From contig JAPSLM010000001.1 of assembly GCA_031180825.1 (NCBI GenBank), positions 62,001 through 126,000 on the forward strand: a stretch of 64,000 bases of DNA, read 5' to 3'. This DNA comes from Paenibacillus sp. (GTDB lineage: Bacteria; Bacillota; Bacilli; Paenibacillales; NBRC-103111). The notes under the pieces are model-generated. The model did no database searches, was not told the DNA's origin, and saw only the letters and a list, made by a program, of their open reading frames with translations. Below are positions 19,255 through 27,620 of the stretch, piece after piece. Position 1 is the first letter of the stretch, and the number at the start of each line of letters is the position of its first letter. A program made the position numbers and the translations under genes.

Positions 19255-20823
19255 ATGAACATGTTGACGAAAGTAAGCCCGTTTGTAAATGAGCCCTTTA
19301 CGGATTTCAGCAAGGAAGAGAACAAGAAGGCGATGGAGGCCGCAATCGCCAAGGTCAAGGCCGAGCTTGGCCGGGATTATCCGCTGCATATCGGCAGCAA
19401 AAAAGTAATGACCGAAGCGCGCATCGTATCGATTAACCCGGGAGATAAGGATCAAGTGATCGGCCGCGTCAGCAAAGCCGACCAGGCATTGGCCGAAGAG
19501 GCGATGCAGGTTGCTTTGCAGGCGTTCGAATCGTGGAAGCGGGTTCCGGCTGCGGAGCGCGCGGACTATTTGTTTAAAGCGGCCGAGCTGATGCGTCAGC
19601 GCAAGCATGAGTTTTCCGCGCTGATGATTCTGGAATCCGGCAAAAACTATGCGGAAGCCGATGCGGATACGGCCGAAGCGATCGACTTCATCGAGTTTTA
19701 CGCCCGGGAAATGCTGCGCCTGAGCCGCATTAACGAAACCCAGCCTTTGACGAAAATCGCGGGCGAGACGAACAACCTGACGTACATTCCGCTTGGCGTC
19801 GGCGTTGTGATCCCTCCGTGGAACTTCCCGCTGGCGATCTGTGTAGGCATGACGACGGCCGCGGTCGTATCCGGCAACACCGTTCTGCTCAAGCCTGCGT
19901 CCACGACGCCGGTCATCGCTCATAAATTCGTCGCGTTGATGGAAGAAGTCGGACTGCCTGCCGGGGTCATCAACTATATCCCGGGCAGCGGCGCGGAAGT
20001 CGGCGATTACTTGACGACGCATCCGAAAACGCGCTTCGTCAGCTTCACCGGCTCCAAGGAAATCGGGCTGCGAATCAACCGCTTGGCGGCGGAGACGGCT
20101 CCGGGTCAAATCTGGATCAAGCGCGTCGTTGCGGAGATGGGCGGAAAAGACGGGATTGTCGTCGACGAAACGGCCGATCTGCAAGCGGCGGCCCAAGCGA
20201 TTGTCGCTTCGGCCTTCGGCTTCCAAGGCCAGAAATGCTCCGCCGGCTCGCGCGCGTTTATCGTCGAGTCCGTGTACGACGAAGTGGTCGAGAAGGTCGT
20301 CGAATTGACGAAAGACCTGCAGGTCGGGCTGCCGGAAACGAATGCGCCGGTAGGACCGGTCATCGATCAAGGCTCCTACGATAAAATTTTGAACTACATC
20401 GAGATCGGCAAGACGGAAGGCAAGCTGCTTGCCGGTGGCGGCAAGGCGGAAGGCAACGGCTACTATATCGAGCCGACGGTATTTGCCGACGTGGACGGCA
20501 AAGCGCGGATTATGCAAGAGGAGATTTTCGGGCCGGTGCTCGCCATCGGCAAAGCGAAGGACTGGAAAGAAGCGATTGCGCTGTATAACGATACCGAATT
20601 CGGCTTGACGGGCGCTTTCTTCTCCTCGGACGAAGAGCGGATCGAGGAAGCGCTGGAAACGATGCACTGCGGCAATCTGTACATCAACCGCAAATGTACC
20701 GGCGCCTTGGTCGGCGTGCATCCGTTCGGCGGGTTCAACATGTCCGGCACGGACTCCAAAGCGGGCGGCTACGATTATTTGCTGCTGTTTACGCAAGCCA
20801 AATTGACTTCCCGGAAAAACTAA
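19255..20823 (+). CDS. pruA: 1-pyrroline-5-carboxylate dehydrogenase
   Basis: A 522-residue NAD-dependent aldehyde dehydrogenase that turns glutamate-semialdehyde/P5C into glutamate. The nucleotide-binding [14 protein letters not shown] holds the catalytic Cys328. The general-base region [12 protein letters not shown] and the PWNFPLAI oxyanion motif are intact, and the C-terminal [19 protein letters not shown] is typical of RocA/PruA. AGAGGGG precedes ATG 19255. Cotranscribed with proline dehydrogenase and ended by the hairpin at 20869. Confidence 0.96.
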   Translation: MNMLTKVSPFVNEPFTDFSKEENKKAMEAAIAKVKAELGRDYPLHIGSKKVMTEARIVSINPGDKDQVIGRVSKADQALAEEAMQVALQAFESWKRVPAAERADYLFKAAELMRQRKHEFSALMILESGKNYAEADADTAEAIDFIEFYAREMLRLSRINETQPLTKIAGETNNLTYIPLGVGVVIPPWNFPLAICVGMTTAAVVSGNTVLLKPASTTPVIAHKFVALMEEVGLPAGVINYIPGSGAEVGDYLTTHPKTRFVSFTGSKEIGLRINRLAAETAPGQIWIKRVVAEMGGKDGIVVDETADLQAAAQAIVASAFGFQGQKCSAGSRAFIVESVYDEVVEKVVELTKDLQVGLPETNAPVGPVIDQGSYDKILNYIEIGKTEGKLLAGGGKAEGNGYYIEPTVFADVDGKARIMQEEIFGPVLAIGKAKDWKEAIALYNDTEFGLTGAFFSSDEERIEEALETMHCGNLYINRKCTGALVGVHPFGGFNMSGTDSKAGGYDYLLLFTQAKLTSRKN

Positions 20824-20868
20824 TCGCCTGCCGACGAACGTAAAGCGTGCAAGTTGTGAGGCAAATGA

Positions 20869-20902
20869 AGCCCGGTACCGTTTAAGGTGCCGGGCTGAGC
20901 TT
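20869..20902 (+). terminator. Terminator after the proline catabolic genes
   Basis: AGCCCGGTACC (20869-20879), loop GTTTAA and GGTGCCGGGCT (20886-20896) make an 11-bp stem with one G-U pair, but only a weak T run (CTTTGTT) follows. Very similar to the hairpin at 27503-27532. Confidence 0.5.
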
Positions 20903-20943
20903 TGTTGAGAAAGTGGTACGTGTGAAAGTGTCCCGTTGATAGC

Positions 20944-21960
20944 TCACTTAGATTTATATTCAACGTAAAACTTTGTTATAGCCTTGTTTGTGGTTACTTT
21001 TTCCTGATTCGAATAGATAATAATTCGAAAAATTCCCGGTTTAGGTAACTCAATTGTTGTTTTAAAGTCGCCCTTTGTTATAGGAGTTTTCAAACTTTTT
21101 TCTGAAATAAATTCTCCATTATCCCAATACTCCACTGTCGTAATAAGTTCTTCGCCAACCGCTTTTTGAACCGTACCAGAAATTGTATAGGAGGGATCGT
21201 GGATTAAATTGTAGCCTGATGAAGGTATCGTAAGAGTAATGTGACTATAATCCCCGTATTCAACCGGTTGCTTTACATTTAGCGGAAAGGCTTCAAAAGG
21301 GCTGAGTGTTAAGGTTTTTGGATCGTACGTAGTTATAAATTCTGGCGCTGGATATAGCATATCCAGCTTTGACTTCACGTTTCTAATAAATGTGACGGCT
21401 TCGGCTCGTGTTAATAACTCGTTTCCTTGGAATCCTGCTACGGTATTGTCTGTTTTTCCCTCGGATATTCCGCTATCCAAAAGAAAACGTATGGAATCAT
21501 CAAAACCGTAGCTTCTACCGCTTGCATTTGTGATGAGTTTCGCAACGTACATACGCGGTTCCGAAATTTCAGGTTTGGGGAAAGAGGATAGTTTACTTGC
21601 TGGAGGTGTAATATAACTTCCAGCCCATCCCATTTTAAATCCGTATTGAATGTAGGGTGTTCTCCAGTCGTTGTCACTGGATTGTTCAGAAAATCCTTTC
21701 GGTTTGTAAGCCCGAATAAGCATGGCAAGAAATTCAGTCTGTCCTACGGACTGCTCGGGTTTAAATGTACCATCAGGGTATCCATCAACAATGCCATTTT
21801 CTTTGGCCCACGAAATGGTTTCATATCCCCAATGATCCGGGCTCACATCCTTAAATTCACTTCCGTTTGCGGAAGCACCTACCGGCATTACATTGCAAAG
21901 CAATAACGCGCCTAACATAATAGTGAGTGCTTTTCCTTTTTTCTTATGAAATAAACGCAT
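20944..21960 (-). CDS. Secreted S-layer-homology domain protein
   Basis: A 338-residue exported protein. It has a signal peptide (about 1-32, ending VGASA) and one clear SLH domain (about 35-85, FKDVSPDHWGYETISWAKEN and VDGYPDGTFKPEQSVGQTEF). A second weaker SLH-like stretch spans residues 140-200 (GISEGKTD and LLTRAEAVTFIRNV). The C-terminal third is beta-rich and may be an Ig-like module. SLH domains bind pyruvylated wall polymers, so the protein should sit on the cell surface. GGGGAGG is 7 bases before ATG 21960. AT-rich base use marks it as part of the accessory island. Confidence 0.85.
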   Translation of the reverse strand: MRLFHKKKGKALTIMLGALLLCNVMPVGASANGSEFKDVSPDHWGYETISWAKENGIVDGYPDGTFKPEQSVGQTEFLAMLIRAYKPKGFSEQSSDNDWRTPYIQYGFKMGWAGSYITPPASKLSSFPKPEISEPRMYVAKLITNASGRSYGFDDSIRFLLDSGISEGKTDNTVAGFQGNELLTRAEAVTFIRNVKSKLDMLYPAPEFITTYDPKTLTLSPFEAFPLNVKQPVEYGDYSHITLTIPSSGYNLIHDPSYTISGTVQKAVGEELITTVEYWDNGEFISEKSLKTPITKGDFKTTIELPKPGIFRIIIYSNQEKVTTNKAITKFYVEYKSK

Positions 21961-22075
21961 TCATAAGCCTCCCCTTTTACTTCTGATATGAAATTAGACG
22001 CGATTCAAGTCAATTTGTTGCACAAAAATTGAGACTCATCCCAAAAAATGGGTATTCGTCTATGTCTAATTTAAT

Positions 22076-23151
22076 TCAATTAATATCTACATAGTAATCG
22101 TGGTAATTCGCCATCGTAGTGACGGTTATCTTAGAGATTTCTATAGGAGTGCCTATTTTCTGTTCATGAACGACCACGGATGAATCCATCAGAGAGTTCC
22201 AGTTTGGACCATACACATAGGCATTATAGATATGTCCACCTCTGAGGAAAGAGCCGTCAGTTACTGAGTTCACATTTTTATATGCCATTGAAAAACCTAT
22301 GGCCATTTCTACGTTACTACCATCTGCTTTGAGGTAAATGTCTCGGAACCAGTAGGAAATAGAGGTAATATAAACGTAATTGGAATCTGAAGCAGTGATT
22401 TGGAGCTGATTGTCTGCGGAAACTTTATAGTTTAGATATATCTTTCCACTTGGAAGTTCTTTTGTTGAGTTTGTCCAATATTCGCGGCCAGCTTTGCTTT
22501 TACCGTTTATTCCAGCCTCCAAACTCCATTTTCAAAGTATGCACCTACATCAGCACCACCAAAATATTCAGAATTATTCCAATTTGTAACGTATGCCCCT
22601 CCAAGGACGTAGGGGATGATTCCACGAGGAGTAGCGCTATAAACCCAAGGTAAATCAACCCAATGAGTTACTTAATTGAAACCAACTCGTGCGTCAACAT
22701 TATAATATGGTCCATGGGCAGTAGCTCCCGTAGGTGCAATTTTGTCTTCCGATCCCTTGTTTCTTTGAGGAACTGGAATTTTGTGACCATTCGAAAGGGT
22801 AACCATTCCGTCTACAACTTCTCGTGTTTCTTGCACACTTTCATCAAAAATGCCCTTTTCGCGGTTTACTTTGACTTTGCGGGCTTGTTCGTTTGCTTTT
22901 TCGATTCCGTCAACATAATTTTTGATTTGTTCCTGAGTCAAATTTCTCGCTTGGATTTCATTTGTCAGAGGGTAAATGTCTTGTCCAAGTTTCGAAATGA
23001 CCTCATCCGTTAGGCCGTGCTTTTTTAATACAGCGGCACTTGTCTGAAATAGCTCCGTCTTTGAAACATCAATTGTAGAATCTTGAGCCATAGCGCTAGA
23101 ACTAAACACAAGCAATGCTGACAACATTAGGGAGCCGATTTTTAATTTCAT
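22076..23151 (-). pseudogene. Decayed secreted-protein gene (YrpD-like?), nonsense plus frameshift
   Basis: The first part (23151-22672) encodes a signal peptide (MKLKIGSLMLSALLVFSSSA) and a charged coiled region, ending at TAA after NVDARVGFN. Reading through that TAA, the same frame continues with VTHWVDLPWVYSATPRG and DVGAYFENGVWRLE, then meets a second stop. A one-base shift within the GAATAAAC run restores INGKSKAGREYW and the open frame to 22076. The intact gene would have coded for about 357 residues, a secreted beta-rich protein. The relation to B. subtilis YrpD is a tentative recollection. GAGGAG precedes the ATG. Confidence 0.7.
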
Positions 23152-23197
23152 TTCTTACTTCTCCTCGCTATTGAGATTTTTCAAAGCATATTTCATT

Positions 23198-23443
23198 TTA
23201 GTGCCTCATGTTGTTCGCCCGATAAATAAACATTCTCTTGCGCAACAGTTTCTCAACTTCCTCGTCGGAATAGCCAAGCTCGGCCAATATTCGGGCAGCA
23301 AATCCTGCACCTGACGATGCCCTGTATACTGCGTCATCCAAATCCTTAATACCGTATAGCTTTTCAAAGATGGCACCGATCCGGGCAAGGTATTGAATGC
23401 GTTCCTGACTTTCCCCAACCAATAACTTTTCGTACTGCATCAT
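23198..23443 (-). CDS. Small protein coupled to a Spo0E-like relic
   Basis: An 81-residue acidic soluble protein of unknown function (ESQERIQYLARIGAIFEKLY; ILAELGYSDEEVEKLLRKRM). ATG 23443 overlaps the ancestral stop of the upstream Spo0E-like frame by ATGA, which fixes the start and shows that the two were translated together. GAAGGTG lies 5 bases upstream. No family was recognised. The context suggests a sporulation-phosphorelay or regulatory role, but this is weak inference. Confidence 0.6.
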   Translation of the reverse strand: MMQYEKLLVGESQERIQYLARIGAIFEKLYGIKDLDDAVYRASSGAGFAARILAELGYSDEEVEKLLRKRMFIYRANNMRH

Positions 23444-23615
23444 CCACACACCTTCAGCTTCAGCTTAGAAGAAGACTTTTGAACCCTCAGAATATACCGA
23501 TCTAAACGCTGGCTGAGCTGCACCCCTCCTTGTCGGAAAACGAGCCTTTTTTCTCAACTAACCGTACCAATTGCCGCTGGAGCTTTCTGATTTTCCGCTT
23601 TAACTTTTTATTCAT
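23440..23615 (-). pseudogene. Spo0E-like aspartyl phosphatase gene with one-base frameshift
   Basis: From ATG 23615 (AGGGG 7 bases upstream) the frame gives a helix followed by KKGSFSDKE, the start of the Spo0E signature. It then runs to a stop 8 codons later. Shifting the frame at the GGAGGGG run (about 23526) yields VQLSQRLDRYILRVQK, the exact continuation of the SFTD-E-V-LSQ-LD signature of Spo0E-like peptides. This frame stays open to TGA at 23442-23440, which overlaps the next ATG. Spo0E peptides remove phosphate from Spo0A~P and delay sporulation. Either a recent loss or a sequencing error in a G run. Confidence 0.7.
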
Positions 23616-23945
23616 AAACCATCCCCTGGATTCAATTATAATGCTCTATTTCCAAATTAAGGGTTTAAGGGTTCTTGAAATATTTTTTGAATTTTTATGT
23701 CCATAAAAAACTTTCATGACCTATCGGTCACCGCAATGTATGAAAATGAAAAAATTGTTTCAAAGACGAATACCCATCCGATACTGGTAAATGGCAGGTC
23801 GAAGCTCGACTCTTTTTTGGTGAAATCAAACCCGAATAAAAAACCGCCCTATTGCAACGATGAGTACCGCCGATTGTTGCCCGAGCACGTGTATAAAAAT
23901 ACACCTCACTTCGTTGCATGACCTGTACAATCCAAGTAATGAGGG
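23616..23945. other. Gap left of the IS110 transposase
   Basis: AT-rich, no supported gene. The plus-strand frame 23697-23921 lacks a ribosome binding site and recognisable content. The left end of the insertion element presumably lies here, but no terminal repeats were found. Confidence 0.4.
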
Positions 23946-25183
23946 ATGAGGATGGATGCCGTATTAGAACGATGTGCGGGGTTAGACGTACATCAAGAAA
24001 CCGTTGTGGCTTGTGTCGTAAGTGGTCCATTGGATCGGAAGCCACAACAAGAAATACGAACCTTCGGGACTACGACGAAGGAGCTTTTACAGTTGTTGGA
24101 TTGGCTGACGGAAAAGAAATGCACTCACATTGCCATGGAAAGTACGGGGGTCTATTGGAAAGCGGTTTGGAACATCCTCGAAGGAGATTTTACACTTGTT
24201 CTCGGCAATGCCAAGAAGATTAAGAATGTTCCGGGGCGAAAAACCGATGTCAAAGATGCCGCATGGATTGCCAGTCTGTTGCGTTGCGGACTGATTGAAC
24301 CAAGCTTTGTACCGCCTGTAGACATTCGGGATCTTCGAGATCTGACTCGATACCGTCGAAAACTTCAAGGGCAAGTGACATCAGAGAAGAACCGCATACA
24401 CAAGATTTTGCAAGATGCAAACATCAAGCTGACCACTTATGTTTCAGATTTGTTTGGCAAGTCAGGACTGGCATTGCTGGATGCTATTGTCAATGGGGAA
24501 GTGCTTGACCCTGACTCTGTCAAGGGCATGGTATTCACTCAGTTAAAGAAGAAGGTACCGGAACTGATCGAGGCATTAAACGGCCGCGTGCGCATCTATC
24601 ACCGCTTTATGATTCGAAGGCACTTGGAACACATGCGTCAAGTGGAAGAGCATATCGAGGCTCTGCAAGGAGAGATCGACGTTTACTAAAGCCATACAGA
24701 AAGGAAGTGGACTTACTGTTAACCATTCCGGGAATTCAAGAAGATGCTGCGGCGAGCATTTTAGCGGAGAGTGGTACAGATATGTCGGTATTCCCTTCTG
24801 AAAATCATCTGGCTTCGTGGGCCGCTGTCTGTCCAGGAAATAACGAAAGTGCAGGCAAAAAGAGAAGTTCCAAAACAAACAAAGGCAATAAGGGACTAAA
24901 AGCTGTCCTTTGTCAAGCGGCCTGGGCTGCATCTAAAACGAAAAACAGCCGCATTGCCGCTTTCTACAGCAGGATTGTGAAACGACGAGGGCCGAAAAAG
25001 GCAGCCATGGCAACAGCACATCTCATCTTGAAGATATGTTTTTTCATGCTGAAAGACAGAATGGCTTACCAAGAATTAGGATCGAATTATCTGCCCAAAA
25101 AAGAAAAAGGACTTGATTACTGGGTCAGTAAAATCAAGTCCATGGGATATTCTATCCAAATACAGGATAACCATTCTGTTTAA
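23946..25183 (+). pseudogene. IS110-family transposase, frameshifted
   Basis: The DEDD catalytic domain is intact in the first part (AGLDVHQETV, HIAMESTGVYW, KTDVKDAAWIASLL), ending at TAA after GEID. The second part, in another frame from about 24683, begins LLKPYRKEVDLLLTIPGI and carries the Transposase_20 domain to 25183. Inserting one base after the GAC codon near 24680 would join them (EID-R-LLKPY), so one deletion inactivates an otherwise complete protein of about 412 residues. ATG 23952 has better spacing to GAGGG than 23946. Confidence 0.85.
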
Positions 25184-25195
25184 CTTTTAAAAATT
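23946..25195 (+). mobile_element. IS110-family insertion sequence, approximate extent
   Basis: Only the transposase span is certain. IS110 elements typically lack inverted repeats and target duplications, so the ends cannot be fixed from one copy. Confidence 0.6.
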
Positions 25196-25273
25196 TCAGA
25201 AATAAAATTTTCGGGGAGTGGGTCTTTTTGTCCCAAAATCGTGAAAAGCCACCCTAAAACCACATTTTCGTAT

Positions 25274-25301
25274 AAAAAGCATTCTGCTTTGGGCAGAATG
25301 C
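25274..25301 (-). terminator. Terminator of the regulator-peptide operon
   Basis: GCATTCTGC (25279-25287) and GCAGAATGC (25293-25301) form a perfect 9-bp stem. On the minus strand it is followed by TTTTT (25278-25274), 21 bases after the peptide gene's stop. Confidence 0.8.
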
Positions 25302-25321
25302 CAGGGGATGGGGTATTCATG

Positions 25322-25450
25322 TCAACCTTCAGATCCATGTTGGTCAAGCGGTCTAACTATCGGACCATCAGTCGGACCCGGGACAAAAGGTCCAACTGTA
25401 CCGCCAAATAGTCCCAAGGCGATGACCAAGGCCAAGAAATAAGCCTTCAT
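25322..25450 (-). CDS. Small exported peptide, candidate quorum-sensing pro-peptide
   Basis: A 42-residue product with an N-terminal hydrophobic signal (MKAYFLALVIALGLFGG) and a polar C-terminal tail (GPIVRPLDQHGSEG) that could release a short mature peptide. The ATG overlaps the stop of the HTH/TPR regulator by ATGA, and a perfect AAAGGAGGTG ribosome binding site lies in the end of the regulator gene. Length, exported character and coupling to a TPR receptor match the Phr, PapR, NprX and AimP pattern of RRNPP systems. The gene is too short for routine gene callers. The mature form cannot be deduced. Confidence 0.72.
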   Translation of the reverse strand: MKAYFLALVIALGLFGGTVGPFVPGPTDGPIVRPLDQHGSEG

Positions 25451-26784
25451 TCTAAATGCACCTCCTTTCTCACGCCCATAGCTAATCGATACTTTTTCAA
25501 TTGCTGTGCCGATGCTCGGTCCCGATACGATTCAAACAACGAAACACATTGAAAAAAATCTTCATACTTTTTCGTATCTTTTGCCAAGGAAAGACAATGC
25601 AACGTCTCATCGAGCCCTTCTTCAACACGGCTGTTCTTGAACGCATAAATAGCTTTATGATATCTATATTGCAGATGCCGATCCAAAAGAATCAGATGAT
25701 TGTTAAATATATCGAAACGATCAATGAAGCCAGAAAACCGTGCCAGCACATGATCAACATTAAACCCGTGAGTATTTGCTGATGAAACGATAGCAATCAG
25801 TCCGGCCACAATGTCATTTAACCGGTTCAGGCTCGCCAGATAGTCGGCATATTCGTTAATGATACCTTCGTTTCCAGATAATACTTCAAGCGTGTATAAA
25901 TTCGCCTTGCCCCAAATTTTAAATTGCTGCACTTCTTTTTGGCCAGATTCATCGAGAGGTTCAAACCATTCCAGATTAGCATAGCGATGAACGTATTTTT
26001 TCGACTCCTCATAGAGCCCTTTCATTTCAAGCACGAGGCCTTTATACAAAAGCCCCATGCCATAATAATACACGGGATGACGCTTATGTGCTACCATTTC
26101 ATCGCGTAGAACCGTTCTTAGCTCGACCAGTTCACCTGCGTATTCATCAACCTCGCTCCACTTTTTTAATGAAAAGCAAACCCGCGCTAATTGGAATAAA
26201 GCGTCTAATCGATAACCCTCTGGTAACCGGTTTCGAAACGGATCAAACCGGATCACGGCCTTCCAATTCTTTTCCGCATCTGTACCTAGCGTGACCGTAA
26301 ATAACCGGTAGTGACTCACCGCCAGCATTTCGGAAAAACTGTCTTTGACACTCTCCACGACAATCTCATAGAAGCGTTCCGATTCTTTTTGTTTTCCTTT
26401 ATTGAATAGCTTCTCTGCCGCAGCAAAGATGATTTGCACATTTTTCGGGTTATCGAGAATCTTGGGAACGACGGCGTCAATACAATCATTTCGGCCTACT
26501 TCCGCACATCGCACCAAATAGGGAACTAATCGCGGCCGGGACACTTTTTCTTCGGAGATGCATTCTTCTGTGTACAGCTCATACAACCATCCAGGCGCCT
26601 TTCCGAAAACTTTGGCCAAGGCATCCAGTTGGTTAATCGTCATTGATCGGGAAATGCCATTCAAGGCCATGCTAAGATTACCTTGGTTAATTCCAGTCAG
26701 TTCAGCCAATTGATGCATATTGTACTTATGCAGCTTCATTTGGGCTTCAATTTCCCAACGCAAAGAGCGATTAACGACCCGCAC
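25447..26784 (-). CDS. HTH/TPR regulator, RRNPP-type peptide receptor candidate
   Basis: A 445-residue protein with an N-terminal HTH (about 12-66: MHQLAELTGINQGNLSMALN, QLDALAKVFG), followed by about 370 residues of helical repeats with TPR-like periodicity (MGLLYKGLVLEMKGLYEESKK; FQLARVCFSLKKWSEVDEYA). This architecture is that of RRNPP receptors (Rgg, PlcR, NprR, AimR), which bind re-imported peptides through the TPR and then change DNA binding. GTG 26784 has GGGGAGG 8 bases upstream. The gene is translationally coupled to a 42-residue exported peptide and shares its terminator. The peptide importer could be the Opp system at the left edge, but many Opp copies usually exist. Confidence 0.8.
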   Translation of the reverse strand: MRVVNRSLRWEIEAQMKLHKYNMHQLAELTGINQGNLSMALNGISRSMTINQLDALAKVFGKAPGWLYELYTEECISEEKVSRPRLVPYLVRCAEVGRNDCIDAVVPKILDNPKNVQIIFAAAEKLFNKGKQKESERFYEIVVESVKDSFSEMLAVSHYRLFTVTLGTDAEKNWKAVIRFDPFRNRLPEGYRLDALFQLARVCFSLKKWSEVDEYAGELVELRTVLRDEMVAHKRHPVYYYGMGLLYKGLVLEMKGLYEESKKYVHRYANLEWFEPLDESGQKEVQQFKIWGKANLYTLEVLSGNEGIINEYADYLASLNRLNDIVAGLIAIVSSANTHGFNVDHVLARFSGFIDRFDIFNNHLILLDRHLQYRYHKAIYAFKNSRVEEGLDETLHCLSLAKDTKKYEDFFQCVSLFESYRDRASAQQLKKYRLAMGVRKEVHLE

Positions 26785-27266
26785 AAAAAAAACCTCCCCT
26801 AAAAATATAAAGCAATATTACCATAATAATCCTTTTATAAAAATGAAAAATTAATAATTATGAGAAAAATTAGAACATTTTTCCCACAAGATCAAAAGAA
26901 TAATCCTGCTCTTTTTCCTTATGCCTTTCTTGAAGGGTCGGGATTTTTTCGTCTTGCATATGATGTGTGCTAGGCAAAGAGAACTACCTTTGATGAAACT
27001 TCTGGAGAACAAGCAATGATGGTTAAGTGAGGCTGGCACAAGAATGCAAACCAATAATAGAACATGGTGGCGATAATAAACAGCCTTCAGCATGTAGACA
27101 GTAGCTCGTCCCTTTTTTATTTTGGCGTATTTTTTGTAAATACTTAGCAAGATATAAGTAATTATAGTACGTATATTATAATTCGCCAAATATATTTAGT
27201 ATTTAAAAATTCACGAAGTGTATATCATAAAAATAAATACCGATAAGGGAGCTTCAAACCATTGAA
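26785..27266. other. AT-rich intergenic gap
   Basis: Holds the control region of the regulator-peptide operon and of the small XRE gene. A minus-strand frame 26851-27189 has improbable composition and no ribosome binding site. No clear promoter could be assigned. Confidence 0.4.
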
Positions 27267-27470
27267 ATGAAATTAGTTGACGCGCGGAAACAAAAGCAGT
27301 TATCTCAAGAAAAAATAAGCCGAATCATAAATGTATCATTGAAGCACTACCAAAACATCGAATACGGCATGACAATACCAACCGTAACGATAGCTTTGCG
27401 TATTTGTGAAGTGCTCGGGATCGATCCGCGAGAGGTTGACGAATGGAAGGATAGACGGCAACCATTCTAA
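27267..27470 (+). CDS. Small XRE-family HTH regulator
   Basis: A 67-residue Cro/CI-type DNA-binding protein consisting of one HTH (LSQEKISRIINVSLKHYQNI, then IALRICEVLGIDPREV). AAGGGAG lies 15 bases before ATG 27267, so a nearer non-ATG start such as ATT 27261 cannot be excluded. It faces away from the RRNPP operon across a 480-base gap and ends in a strong terminator. Such mini-regulators are common on mobile islands. Confidence 0.8.
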   Translation: MKLVDARKQKQLSQEKISRIINVSLKHYQNIEYGMTIPTVTIALRICEVLGIDPREVDEWKDRRQPF

Positions 27471-27502
27471 TTGCCCGAAAAAAACTTAATGAGCCCGATC
27501 CC

Positions 27503-27539
27503 AGCCCGATACCGTTATTAAGGTGTCGGGCTCTTTTTT
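27503..27539 (+). terminator. Terminator of the small XRE gene
   Basis: AGCCCGATACC (27503-27513) pairs with GGTGTCGGGCT (27522-27532), followed by CTTTTTT. Stem and loop resemble those at 20869. Confidence 0.85.
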
Positions 27540-27568
27540 GCTACGCGACCACAGCCGTTAACAGGTGA

Positions 27569-27607
27569 GAAAAAGCAATCAGGCCGCCGTTATGCCGGCA
27601 GCCTGAT
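27569..27607 (-). terminator. Terminator of the MFS transporter gene
   Basis: ATCAGGCCGCCG (27578-27589) pairs with 27596-27607 with one mismatch. On the minus strand TTGCTTTTTC follows. Confidence 0.6.
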
Positions 27608-27620
27608 ATGCGAAACGCTC

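Noticed and set aside
22048..23777. A 14-base inverted repeat (ATGGGTATTCGTCT at 22048-22061 and its complement at 23764-23777)
   Set aside because: In 64 kb several pairs of this length are expected by chance, the match does not extend, and the ends do not coincide with the element.
23697..23921. 74-codon plus-strand open frame left of the IS110 transposase
   Set aside because: No ribosome binding site and no known IS110 accessory ORF of this kind.
26851..27189. 112-codon minus-strand open frame upstream of the RRNPP operon
   Set aside because: No ribosome binding site; composition reflects AT-rich non-coding DNA.
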